Shown here one piece after another: positions 45,591 through 58,262 of a stretch of 64,000 nt of DNA (the stretch's first letter is position 1; every line of letters starts with the position of its first letter). Position numbers and translations under genes: made by a program. Source of the stretch: Bryoerythrophyllum caledonicum (lineage: Eukaryota; Streptophyta; Bryopsida; Pottiales; Pottiaceae); the NCBI GenBank assembly GCA_963971425.1, contig OZ020518.1, forward strand, positions 31,378,770 to 31,442,769, given 5' to 3'. The notes beneath the pieces were generated by a model. It made no database searches and was not told the DNA's origin. It saw only the letters and a list, made by a program, of their open reading frames with translations.

Positions 45591-45978
45591 CAGTCAGGTA
45601 CCACCCGATAACGAATTTTCTCAGGAAGACTGTTCGCTGTGCAGGAAACCTGTGATTCGAATCGCTTGAACTGTCGATCTGTTTGAGCTTTTGGCTTTCT
45701 TTCAATTGGAGGAAGTTTGTGCTTTGCATGGCTTCTCATCACCACAACTCCCTCATCCTACCGAGACAATTTTTCACTCCCATGATTTGTGAAAGTGAAC
45801 TGTTTCAAAACAAATGCACACAAACATGTCGTTTGTGCACATGGAAATTGCACCACCATGGGGCACATTAAAATTAGCCAATTTGCTACAAATCCTCTTT
45901 ACACATGGCACCATCATAATCATGCATCAAATGCAACATTCATTGCACACTTGATCCACCAACCGAGATTGTATGAAC
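45591..45978 (+). repeat. Left long TIR of the Tc1-type element
   Basis: Inverted counterpart of 47707-48094 over the same length of 388 bases, beginning right after the TA target site. Confidence 0.9.
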
Positions 45979-46053
45979 TAGATCACATTAAGAAAATCCA
46001 AACTATGCAACACATCAACACAAACCGTGTTCATGATGCATATACTTACATAA

Positions 46054-47066
46054 TCACCATCTAGTGTTGCCACCTTTCGCTTCTATAACAGCTTTCAAGC
46101 GGTCAGGCATATTTGAAATAAGGCGAAAGAGCTCATCTTCAGACACTTCATTCCATAGTGTTGTAACTGTCTGAACCATCTCCTGACTACTTCTTGGTCT
46201 AGTGTAGTGACGTAACTTATCCTTCACAATTCTCCACACATTCTCAATAGGATTCAAGTCCGGCAAATTGGGAGGCCAAGCAAATTTTTTTTATCCCGTG
46301 TGCCTCTCTCCAACTAGTGGCAACTTTTCCTCGATGAACAGGAGCTTCGTCTTCCATAAGCGTTATCCGTTCTCGTATATCATGCATGAAATACAAGCCA
46401 CTCAACGTTCCTTCATACACGGTCCTTACAAAATGCTCCGATGAGCGCTCCCCTTGTGGCAAGATGACCAAAGGACTCTTGAAAAACCCAGAGAAGGCAC
46501 CCCAAACCATAACCGAGGTGCGACCAGATTTGAAAGTTGGTGCCAAACATGTAGAAATAAATTTCTCGTTGACTTTCCTCCAAACTCTAATTTGGCGATA
46601 ATATTTACCAACTTCAAAGCTAGATTCATCTGTCCAGATCACGTGTTTCCACTCATCAACAGACCAATGTTTATATTGGTGCGCAAAAGCAAGGCGTTTC
46701 TCTCTATGTCTAGCATTGAGAAATGCTTTTTTACGAGCTATACGGTTGGCATAACCAATACTACGGATATACCTTCGGATTGTGTTCCGGTGAACACCAA
46801 ATATTGACCCAAGTTGCCCTAAAGTTTGACGACGATCACTAGAGATGTAACGAGCTAACAATCGAACGTCTCGGTTTGTCAACTTACGTGTGATTATCAT
46901 CGATTTCTTCCTCACATGTGCCCGTATCTTTCCATTTCTTCAAAACTGTAGAGACAGTTGAAGGAGAAACCTCGAAAGAGTTTGCTACATCCTTGTTTCG
47001 CATCCCTCCTTCACGCATCCGGACCATGAGAATCCTATCTTTTGTGCTCAACACCCTCCTCTTCAT
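46054..47066 (-). pseudogene. Tc1-type DD34E transposase, two frameshifts
   Basis: First ATG of the frame at 47066 (MKRRVLSTKDRIL). N-terminal helix-turn-helix: MRNKDVANSFEVSPSTVSTV. A frameshift near 46905 leads to the second HTH (TLGQLGSIFGVHRNTIRRYI) and the catalytic core: VIWTDESSFEVG (first Asp), TLMEDEAPVHRG (second Asp). A one-base indel in an A8 run near 46292 shifts frame again to reach LPDLNPIENVW, whose Glu is the third residue. About 34 residues lie between the second Asp and this Glu. Ends at a stop at 46054, leaving some 340 residues. With two indels the protein is not made; the ends could still respond to a transposase from elsewhere. Confidence 0.88.
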
Positions 47067-47706
47067 TCTCACAAAACAGTAACTAGACACTCACCGAAAC
47101 TCACGTCTGGATCTGACGTCTGAAACTAAGAATACATTGAAACTAAGAATACAGTCATAGACTCTTGGATTTCATGAAAACTAAGGAAACACTCATGGAA
47201 ACTGTGATCTCACTTCCAGATCTCATAGAGAATTATCGATCAACACAATTATGAGTCATCGGCAAAAGCTCACCACCTCACTTCTCCACCTCATAGATAG
47301 ACTCTTATCACTCATCGAAACTCTGACAATCTTGCTTCGGCATAGACAGTCATCAAAACTAAATAGAGCAATCATCGAATACTTCAAATCCGACTTCTGG
47401 ATTGCATGGTGTGACTCTCCTATAAGTACTGAGATGGAAAGCTACATTGCCGAACTCAAGAGCTTGTAGATGTAAAAATGCCAATGCGTATGTTCTGTAG
47501 TCTCATAAATGAGACGCCATTCCCTTTGAGTGTGTCAGTTTATATTGTGATTTTTTTTGGAATTCAAAATGTTGGATTAGTATAGAGGTGAATCTAGAAG
47601 AATATAGCCTCCACTTCAAATGATTGAATATCGATGCATGAGTTAATAGTTGACGGTTGACGGTTGTGTAAGCATTGAGTTTTGTGGCAATGTAATTTTT
47701 TTATGT

Positions 47707-48094
47707 GTTCATACAATCTCGGTTGGTGGATCAAGTGTGCAATGAATGTTGCATTTGATGCATGATTATGATGGTGCCATGTGTAAAGAGGATTTGTAGC
47801 AAAGTGGCTAATTTTAATGTGCCCCATGGTGGTGCAATTTCCATGTGCACAAACGACATGTTTGTGTGCATTTGTTTTGAAACAGTTCACTTTCACAAAT
47901 CATGGGAGTGAAAAATTGTCTTGGTAGGATGAGGGAGTTGTGGTAATGAGAGGCCATGCAAAGCACAAACTTCCTCCAATTGAAAGAAAGCCAAAAGCTC
48001 AAACAAATCGACAGTTCAAGCGATTCGAATCACAGGTTTCCTGCACAGCGAACAGTCTTCCTGAGAAAATTCGTTATCGGGTGGTACCCGACTG
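47707..48094 (-). repeat. Right long TIR of the Tc1-type element
   Basis: Inverted copy of 45591-45978, ending at the TA at 48095-48096. Differences include single bases near the tip (CAGTC[A/G]GG) and within the CTCATCACC/CTCATTACC block. Confidence 0.9.
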
Positions 48095-48096
48095 TA

Positions 48097-49556
48097 CAGA
48101 TCTGCACCTGCTTAGAACATCTTTCAACTCCTTTCCTCAGATATGGTGTTGAGCCATCCAACACGTCAACTTTGCATCGCAAATCTCACCAAACTACCAC
48201 CGATCTGCACACTACGAGGGCTCTCAATAGGGCCAATCAACTACTATCGCACGCAGTTTGCAGCTCATAGGCTAGGTCCCCCACCTCCCCTCACCAGGAA
48301 ATACGGAGCTCACTCACTGGTCCTTTCCATTCCCACCCGGTATTGGGTCTGAGTTGGGTTGGATACTATAGAGATGAATAGTGTTGCTGTTGAGTTGACA
48401 ATTGCACTTTTCTGTGGCTACCTTCATTGTTTTCACCTAAAAACTCATACAAATCAAAGATTTGGTTTTTTTCTATTTTAAAAATATGACATAATATTTC
48501 TATTCACTGTTTGGATTTTAGATCCAACAAACATTTCTCTATTTAAAAAATAAAGTTGCTTTCCTACGTGAAGAGCTACTTTCTATACCCCTAGTCATTG
48601 TAGGTCCATTTTTCTTACTGTGTAACACCTCCATTGCTTGGGGATTTTTAGCATGCAATGACTTGACACAAGGTAGAACACAAATCCATTGAGTTTATGT
48701 ACAATGTACAACTGTGTAATGGAAAAACATGCCATCATCTTGGATCAAAGTATGCTAAACCAGTTCAGGCACAGTTGGAAAAAAAAAACAATTTTGCACT
48801 CTTCAAATGCATTTATCTTTCAATTTGTATGATCAAAACTTACGAAAACTTTAGGGTGTCTTCTCATAGTAGTTATCTTGAAGATCCAACGGTTGAAAAT
48901 ATTAAAAAGGCATCTAAATAAGTCTAATATTATCTCATCTAATAATATCTCATCTCAAAGTGACAGTTTAGGGGTGGTAATGGTTAACGGACTACGGCCA
49001 TTGTTTACCTTGGTGGACTCTCCCTTGCTATAAATAGGGACGTCAATTCGCCCTGGGCTTGGTCTGTCATGATTTTGGTATATGAGTCATCCTCATTTTG
49101 AACATCCAATCCATGGAACTTAGCCTTCAGGACTATTTCAATTTGTAGCAAGTCTACTTTAGCATGTACACCATGCATGTTGTTATTATTTTCAAGCCAA
49201 GTGACTTGCTCATATGACCCAAGTTACAGACATAAGACCATAGAATAGAGGTGACATGCAGCCTCTGACATATGACCATAGACATTTAGAATATCGGTGA
49301 CATGCAGCCTCACAAAGAATACAAGGGAGACAACAAAACCAATATTTGCAGTTGTGATTGAAATTAATCTACTGACCTCAACGAGCAGTATTTGCAGTAC
49401 AAAATCTGTACTGCAATCATCTCTAAGAATGGTTTCATTACCTACTTCATGACCATGAAATGGAAAAGCGATTACGGCTAACATTTGCATGCAATGAGAA
49501 GAACGGTGCCAATTGTATATTGACAGCATTAGTGGCCACTCTTGACCTGACTAAGT
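48097..49556. other. Intergenic, nothing recognised
   Basis: No gene supported. An open frame at 48697-48921 has no recognised features. Two copies of AATATCTCATCT occur near 48925-48955. Confidence 0.4.
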
Positions 49557-49692
49557 CTAAGGTAAGGGTCTCTTGATCTGACCCTGTTTCTTAAACCGTC
49601 CTCTAACTCAGAGTACCTACAGTGTACCTACAGTGTACATGTCAGGGGGACGGTTTAAGAAACAGGGTCGGATCAAGAGACCCTTACCTTAG
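49557..49692. repeat. 136-bp near-perfect palindrome (foldback MITE or hairpin RNA)
   Basis: Two 45-base arms, 49557-49601 and 49648-49692, are inverted copies with a single mismatch, starting CTAAGGTAAGGGTCTCTTGA. The loop is 46 bases and holds a short direct repeat, CTACAGTGTAC twice. It would fold into a long hairpin if transcribed. No coding content. It lies 590 bases beyond the stop codon of the E2 gene. Confidence 0.9.
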
Positions 49693-50282
49693 TAGGTACT
49701 AAATCCTTATCGTCGCTGTTTCGCTGTACGGCAGAATGGTAGACTCATCAGCAACAAGAAAGTACATCAATTCATAGGGACGGTAACAAATATGGCAGAT
49801 GTGAGTAACCATAGAAAACAATAAAATGGAGGGCTGAACGTTATTTTAATACCAATTTATAGGGCCCTAAATTCACCTCAAAAAAACACACAAAATGAGC
49901 ATCAGATAAAAGGATATGCCAAGTCCTTTCATAGTACATATGCCAGTCCCGGCACAGGCATGAAAGCTGCAATGGCAGGGCAGTGGTGCACCTCTGATCT
50001 CCACGGAACTTAAAAAGCAAAAGATGCTACACAGTGCACCAAACAGTTTTAACACTTATCTAACTACATTATGCCTCAGCACACATTCAGGACCCTACGA
50101 GTATGTTGCAACATAGACTATGGCTCAATGACAGAAACACCTCCAAGACTCATCGCCATAACCCCTAGAGCAGTGTACGAGTCGCCTACCTTGTATCCCA
50201 CCCAGTTGAAGCATAAATGCAGAATATTTTTACATACCCACACTACGCCAAACCCCACCACTGTTGCCGCAACTCTTCGACC
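49693..50282 (-). other. 3' flank of the E2 gene
   Basis: Downstream of the UBC stop codon on the minus strand; probably the 3' UTR in its right part. No other feature seen. Confidence 0.4.
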
Positions 50283-52326
<2,044 letters not shown>

Positions 52327-52904
52327 GAGGCGCAAACCCTAGGAGCACAAACGGGCCTGATCCACGCACGAGAGTGAAACCCTAGTGAGAGAATTGAGGG
52401 CGGAAACAGGCGGCAAAAGCAACGGTGCCCCTCTCCCTGCGAGAGACCAACGGTGGCAGCGGGGGCGCGAGGGAGGGAGGGAGCGAGCGAGCGAGCGAAG
52501 GTGGAAGAGCCTGGGGAGGTGGCTGCAGCTGTAAGGTGAAGCAGCGACGCGGGCCAACTCGCGCACACCAGCGAGACCGCGTCCACCACCACCTCCAGCA
52601 CCACCACGAGACCGGACCCGGCGATGGAAGGAAATCGGGCGTCGAATGAAAGCAACAGTGGCGACTCGCCACCAGCGCCACGCCACCCTCGGGCTTCCGT
52701 TCACACGGCTGCCGCTGCACCCAACACTTTCGGGTTGCTCTCTAAGAAAGAAGATGAAATCTCTCCTTATAAAAAAAGAGGAAGGGCTACCCGTAGGTGA
52801 ATCCGTAGGTAATTAGAAAAATGCTTGCCAAATTAAGTGGGAAAATATTTAATGAAATTTACGAAACTAGAAAAACTGTATATTTACAGATTGGAAGACA
52901 TCAA
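52327..52904 (-). promoter_or_regulatory. E2 gene upstream region
   Basis: GC-rich leader region next to the start codon, with two AAACCCTA telo-box words on the plus strand (about 52335 and 52377) and a GA-rich run (GAGGGAGGGAGCGAGCGAGC near 52470). Telo-boxes near the start are common in plant housekeeping genes. Transcription start not determined. Confidence 0.4.
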
Positions 52905-53112
52905 AGGGGAGTGGGGTTTGGAAAAGCCTCCCTTCAAGGTTGTGCATGCATGGAGGCTTTGATTTAGAATCCCAAGGTCTTGGATTCAAACCCCACCGTT
53001 ACTAAATACAGTAATATGTAATTTCTTGCCGAAAATTAATTTATTTTTATTTTGGATGTAGAATGGCCTTTTCTCACATTGATTAATATTCGGCATGGAG
53101 GTGCCGAACTAG
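52905..53112 (+). mobile_element. SINE-like repeat, copy 2
   Basis: Same ordered blocks as 6815-7022: CCCAAGGTCTTGGATTCAAA (B-box-like), CAGTAATATGTAATTTCTTG, CCGAAAATT, a T-rich centre, TTGATTAATATTCGGCATGG and AGGTGCCGAA. The terminal CGGCATGGAGGTGCCG can form a small hairpin. Confidence 0.5.
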
Positions 53113-54112
53113 AGGTTCAAATACGAAATACCCAGTGGTAGAATCCGGTGATACCCGTCAACATGTGGCAATCACTTTTATTGTTTTCACTTTTATTTTT
53201 GTAATATTAATTAACTTATATCTAAACTAACATCACATATACAAGACTACTCCTTATTGTAATCTCACAGTACGCGTTGGAGACAACACGTTCGTATACT
53301 AGTCCACTCAATATTATGATAATAATCTACTACTATATAGAGGAAGGCCAATACCTGGTGGTAGAAACCGGGGATACCTAGGTGATACCTTTTTCTTTAG
53401 AGTGCCGGCATGTGGCATTTACTTTAATACTTTTTGCTTTACATACCTAGGCAACGGGGTATCTATAGTAAATAACAAGCATAAGTTTACTTTATTAGAG
53501 ATTGTTTTTGGTCCGTTGGAGACAACGAGAGTCTACTAGTAATAAAATAAATGTGTTACGGGTGTCATGTAATGTCTAGGTGATACCCGCCGTAGGAGGC
53601 CACGATACATAGCATTTATTTTATTATATTACCTTTTACTTGAATTATTACAATTTTAGTTAACTTACATAAATTTAAGTCAACCCGTTGGGAACAACAA
53701 GCCAATATACTATTCTATCTATCTAATAAAAGTGCTCAAGAATACCATGAATACCTTGAAGATACCTGCTACTTAACTGGAAGATAATTGATAGATATTT
53801 ATGAGGAAGAAGACGTGGACTTAACTTGGGACGAGGACTTTACTTTTACTTTTATAATTTTAATTACCTTATCAAAAACTTACATTCCCCATTGGAGACA
53901 ATGGACCTATATACTACTCTATGCTTTCTATATAATAAATGGCCTAGGCCAATAAACGGGCCGATACCTTGGCATCTCTAAATGCGCCACGTGGCAATAT
54001 CCGGGTCACTTTTACTTTAAATATGTACGAAATCCGGATATCTAAACAATGGACATATGTTTACTTTATTGAAGATTTTCATTGGTCCGTTGGGGACAAC
54101 GAGGATATTGCC
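53113..54112 (+). repeat. Tandem array of Helitron-like 3' ends
   Basis: Five units of about 175-240 bases. Each ends in a short hairpin with the form CGTTGGAGACAAC followed 10-14 bases later by TACTAGT or a decayed version: at 53275, 53514, 53686, 53891 and 54088. Units also share GGTGATACC, CACGTGGCA/CATGTGGCA and ACTTTTACTTT. A subterminal hairpin followed by CTAG(T) is the 3' signature of Helitrons, and units restart with TCTA..TATA-type sequence. The array abuts a Helitron helicase relic. Confidence 0.6.
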
Positions 54113-54114
54113 AC

Positions 54115-54407
54115 GTGGATGAAACCTTGAAAAGCCAAAACCCGGAACTATAAAAAGATAGTGGATCTCTGTTGTCTCCAACGAGGCAAGGATAGTCTTT
54201 GGTTAGATGAACGCACGTAAATGCAAAAAATAATCAAAATGTGCTGTATATATACCTATTATACTTTACATAATATACTTATTATATATTCATTTTACTC
54301 AATATATTTGATACACCCATTATTTATTTCATATACTCGTAATTTATTTTAGATGCCTGCTATATGCCCTGGTATTCCGGGTTTTGGCTTTTCAAGGTTT
54401 CACCCAC
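54115..54407. repeat. Inverted repeat pair, 33-bp arms
   Basis: Arms 54115-54147 and 54375-54407 begin GTGGATGAAACCTTG and are inverted copies with one mismatch. They enclose about 227 bases of AT-rich DNA. This could be a small foldback element in the Helitron-like array. Confidence 0.75.
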
Positions 54408-54479
54408 ATTTTTTTATGTACAAGCTAGTCTAGAGACCTGTCGACCTCAACGGAGGGAAGAATATTCTCCATCCCTTTG

Positions 54480-55620
54480 TGTCGCAAAACTTGTCAATTG
54501 GAGTCATTGGTAAAGCAAATTGCGATTATCGAAGCGCCTTGTTTGTAAACATTGCGCATCATTTTATCATCTCCTTCCAAAAACAGAGTAACGTTTATGG
54601 GAGCCGTTGTACGCAAAAATGCAACATACAATTGTCTATGCGAGAAAAAATCTTTGGTTAAGTAGATATCAACTTTTGAAAGTGTTTATCCTTGTGATTT
54701 GTTGATATTCATGGTACACGCGATACAGATTGGTAATCGCTTGCAATGTTTTTAAAAGGAAGTCGACGCTCTCAATAACCAAAAGAATCCTTGGTATAAA
54801 TGCTAAGTACAATGTAAAATCACCTGTAAGGACTTCCGCCTCAAACACTTGGGCTGAGCAGCGGAGGACGATGGATCTTGTGCCATTGCATTGTGTGTTT
54901 GATGGATCTAAGTTGCATAGAAGCATCACTAGTATACCAACCTTTAGCAAAAGCTTACGTACTTGCAGTCCATTGACTTCCAATGTTTTTAAGAACTCGG
55001 TTGAAATCACGTTGGTGCCATCGTCATCTTCCACCTTGACGGTGCTTAAGAAAATTTGACATGCCCCAGATGCTGCGACATTTTCTAGCGGCAAGCCCTT
55101 TGGAAACACCTATACAAAATTGCCACACATCACAAAAGTGATTCTTGTAGAGGACATATGTTGCTTGGTTATGTTGCGGAGCGTACGCTAGACAACTTCA
55201 GAAGCAAGCTTGTTGACTATTTGCTCTTTATTCCAGAGAATAAGTTTTGTGCGTTGCATCAGTTCTGCCAAGTCACTTTATTTGCAAATGTTGCACAGAG
55301 AAGTTGGGTCCAACTCAATTGAAATTTTAAATGTTGAATGAGTGGTCCGGCCTTTGTACAAGAACAATGCAACAATTCCAAACAAAGCAACTGCCAACAC
55401 AATTTGATTTTGCGCACCTATGGATTTCATAATCAATTTTTCCAAGTCGTCTTCTTAAACCACATGGTCCATCAACAAAATAAAATCTTGTCGAGAATGT
55501 CAAGCGAGCATAATTCTATGACTATCTCATAAACGCCTTGCTGCTTGTTATTCGAGGTTTCAGTTTCTTGATGGCCCTCTTTCCTCAATTGTGCGGTATT
55601 AATGTTGAACTGCTTCAAAA
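54480..55620 (-). pseudogene. Helitron (RepHel) PIF1-like helicase relic
   Basis: C-terminal helicase part of a Helitron transposase. In minus-strand order: FYFVDGPCGLRRR (a ruined Walker A), KGRTTHSTFKISIELDPTS, LCNICK, ELMQRTKLILWNKEQ (ruined DEXX box), then after an internal deletion TEFLKTLEVNGL, LKVGILVMLLCNLDPSNTQC, NGTRSIVLRCSAQVFEAE, and in a shifted frame CTMNINKSQG and FSHRQLYVAFLR. The last motifs are the helicase V/VI region. Multiple stops and frameshifts. No Rep HUH part was found. Family call is strong. Confidence 0.82.
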
Positions 55621-56711
55621 AGGACTTATCACTTCCAGTTTGATACGACTACATCAAATTAGCGTGGTTTGACAATGGAGAGGGAGTCTATAAAGACCAG
55701 GCATGGATGGGAAGAGTGGTTCTCAACATTAGGTTGTAATAATATTTTTTTTGAAGCTTAATGAGAGAGGCTTGTCTCCTGCGCAACATCTTGCCAATGA
55801 AATTATGGAATATTATGAGTTGTGGCTCTACGCATTATGGCACCTTCTGTTGGATTAACCAAAAGGGATATCAATCGTGGAACATCTGTAGGATTCAAAT
55901 CTTGATAGGATTGCCCATTGCAACTCTGGTCGCCATGTGAAATAGGAAGGAAAGTCCTCGTAAGGCGTCTCCTCACTACACTAAAGTTTATATTTAGTGT
56001 ATGGGCACAAATAGTGTACTTACATTAATACATTATTTGAGAATAAGTTCATAATTAGTGTTAGATGATAATGTCATTAATGATACCCTCAATCAACCGC
56101 CTACCGGCTGTCGTGCCTAGATTCTCCTCCTTGACTTTTTCTCATTTCCAACCCTCCCACTCTCTATACTCCCAATCTCCCAACTCACTCTTGCATTTTC
56201 TCCCAACTCTTGCTTGCATTCTCTCCGTCACGGAATATAGCGATCAACGATCGCACGACATCGCGTAGTGTTAGCATAGATTAAAAAATTCTAATGTACG
56301 TTTGTTAGTGATGTAGGTCTGCCACTCCACATCCGTCCAACACATGTATTTCATTTGTTAGGATTTTGCGTATATGCGTATTGCAGCGCATACACGCTTG
56401 ACTTAATATCTTTGTTAAGTCAAGCTTTGTGAGTGTGTTTATAGAGTAATTAGTGAGTTTCCTTTGTTTGTAAGCGATAGGTTATCATTAATATTGGCTC
56501 CGCATTCTCTAGTTCCGCTCACACTCGTCGATTCCCCTTTTGTGGAGTGCGAGACACTTGGCTACTCCTGCAATTCACAAAATTCTCACTTGACAAAGAC
56601 CCTCCCGCATATCCGTCTTTAGTTATCAAATTTGAGATCAGGTGGGTAATAATTTTTGTAGGTACTTAGATTGATGGCGTATAGCACAATTAGACAATGG
56701 CAATGCAACAA
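55621..56711. other. Intergenic, nothing recognised
   Basis: No gene supported; an open frame at 56065-56268 has no domain. The sequence near 56370-56420 contains a partial inverted repeat around GTCAAGC. Confidence 0.35.
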
Positions 56712-56945
56712 ACGGTTGTCGCGCACAAATACATTGTGCAAAGATAACATCGTGTCAACAGGTGGGAGCGTATAGTTGGAGACAAACTCGGAGAAAAGGT
56801 GACTAAACTATCACCATTGCCTCCGTAAACAACAAAAATAACAGTTCACAAAGAAACTATCAACCACTTAGCAACCTAGGCTCGGAAAAAAAAAAAGTAC
56901 CTAGACCACAACATTTAGTAATTGGTCTACAAGGACCCCTTTACT
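56712..56945 (+). repeat. Direct repeat, copy 1 (234 bp)
   Basis: Aligns with 57302-57533 throughout: TGACTAAACTATCACC, TTGCCTCCGTAAACAACAAA, AAGAAACTATCAACCACT, an A-run and GGTAATTGGTCTAC-type ending. The spacing between copies is 356 bases. Confidence 0.85.
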
Positions 56946-57301
56946 AATTAAAAAGTATAAAACACTTGTAACCTATACAATACTCAAGTCCATGTTACTC
57001 TTGAAGAGTTGAAGCACGATCATGATAAAGTTGTGATATCCAACACCCTCACTTCATCACGTAAGGGGACTCAACTTGAGAAAGATGAGTTTCCCTCAAA
57101 CACACGTGGAGCTCATTTGGGCTCCAAGTCCCAAATGAGGTGTCAAAGACACCACCATTGACCTAGTCATCACACGACATAAATCCTAATCCTAATCACT
57201 CATTAGGGCTAAGTTGTACGCCTTCCGGTACCTCCACAACTCCCTAGGTGATTTCTAACCGGAAAACCACCTACACAAACACCTCCATGCGCCGATCCTG
57301 A
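56946..57301. other. Spacer between direct repeats
   Basis: Contains CTCATTTGGGCTCCAAGTCC followed by CAAATGAGG, a short imperfect palindrome, and three AATCCT-type words near 57180. No ORF. Confidence 0.4.
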
Positions 57302-57533
57302 CAACTGTCGTGCACAAACACATCGTGCAAGGATAACATTGTGCCAACAAGTGAGAGCGCATAATTAGAGACAAATTTGGAGCAATGGTGACTAAACTAT
57401 CACCGTTGCCTCCGTAAACAACAAAAACAATAGTTCACCAAGAAACTATCAACCACTCAATAATCTAGGCTAGGAAAAAAAAAAATACCCCGACCACAAC
57501 ATTTGGTAATTGGTCTACATGAACCCTTTTACT
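57302..57533 (+). repeat. Direct repeat, copy 2 (232 bp)
   Basis: Second copy of 56712-56945. It lies just downstream of the 3' side of the minus-strand Ty3 element, so the pair may be part of that element's non-coding end or LTR. Confidence 0.85.
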
Positions 57534-57746
57534 CGCCCCCTTCGCCCCTGCTAAAGCCCCTTTCACACTAGCAAACCACACAATTAACGTAAATTGGAGG
57601 AACCCCTTAAGTCTAGAGAAATGAAGTCGAGCCATAGAAAGGACACTAATAGACTGTATAGATAAATGATAGGCCGGGTGCAATGGAAGCCCCATCTTTA
57701 ATCGCCTCCAACACTTTCACTGGCTAGACCTTGTCTACGTAGACTC

Positions 57747-58262
57747 TCAATGTACTAACCACTGTGGACACGACCATTGACCTACCGGGACCTCTAAAAG
57801 AGCTAGAGTTAGACATTTTAAATGCCACCCCGTAGAACACAAGTCACAAATGACCATTGTCGCTGCTCGTTTGGCACTACCACACAACCGACATCGCAAT
57901 CCAACAAAGATGTGAGAAAAGCCAGGGTGTACCGTGCCATCTATGTGTGGCAAATGACAAGGCGTGCAATTGCATGTGTAGTCCTTCCACACCTTACCAT
58001 CACGACCCTCCAACAATAACACTCCTAAGTTCTTCACCTCACGAACTTGCAAGATCATATGTCCTGCCGTCACATCTAAGGTCGTGGGCGTTGCTTGCTG
58101 CAAATACACATAGTCTCTAGGAATAAAACGCCGCACTTGCGGCCGGAAGCCTCCTCTCCGTATCGTAGCATAGCGCAACGTATCCCAGTATAGAGCTATA
58201 GAGAGGTTCTCTAATGCCATGGACATCACCCACTTGAACAAATCTACTTGTTGCTCACACAC
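57747..58262 (-). pseudogene. Ty3 integrase C-terminus with PHD finger
   Basis: 171-codon open frame. First half is the integrase C-terminal, GPY/F-like part: YATIRRGGFRPQVRRFIPRD followed by YVYLQQ, then a beta-strand-rich stretch (MILQVREVKNLGVLLLEGRD). The end is a PHD finger: CRLCGSAKRAATMVICDLCS, GWHLKCL and GQWSCPQW. Spacing fits Cys4-His-Cys3 except that the final Cys (CPxC) is Trp. PHD fingers read histone tails, so it may once have directed integration, as chromodomains do in chromoviruses. Confidence 0.75.

Larger units (their letters stand above)
45591..48094 (-). mobile_element. Tc1/mariner-type element with 388-bp TIRs
   Basis: Bounded by TA on both sides (45589-45590 and 48095-48096). 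Tips start CAGTCAGGTACCACCCGATA and CAGTCGGGTACCACCCGATA. The inverted repeats reach 388 bases each (45591-45978 and 47707-48094) with only a handful of mismatches, which points to a recent insertion or to strong homogenisation. A broken DD34E transposase lies between them on the minus strand. Tc1 DD34E elements are common in animals and fungi but much rarer in plants than DD39D mariners. Confidence 0.9.

Noticed and set aside
52905-53112. Functional tRNA gene
   Set aside because: A B-box-like word is present, but no acceptor stem or cloverleaf can be drawn.
56712-57533. Two LTRs of a tiny retrotransposon
   Set aside because: Only 356 bases lie between the copies and no primer-binding or polypurine site is visible, so they are listed as direct repeats.
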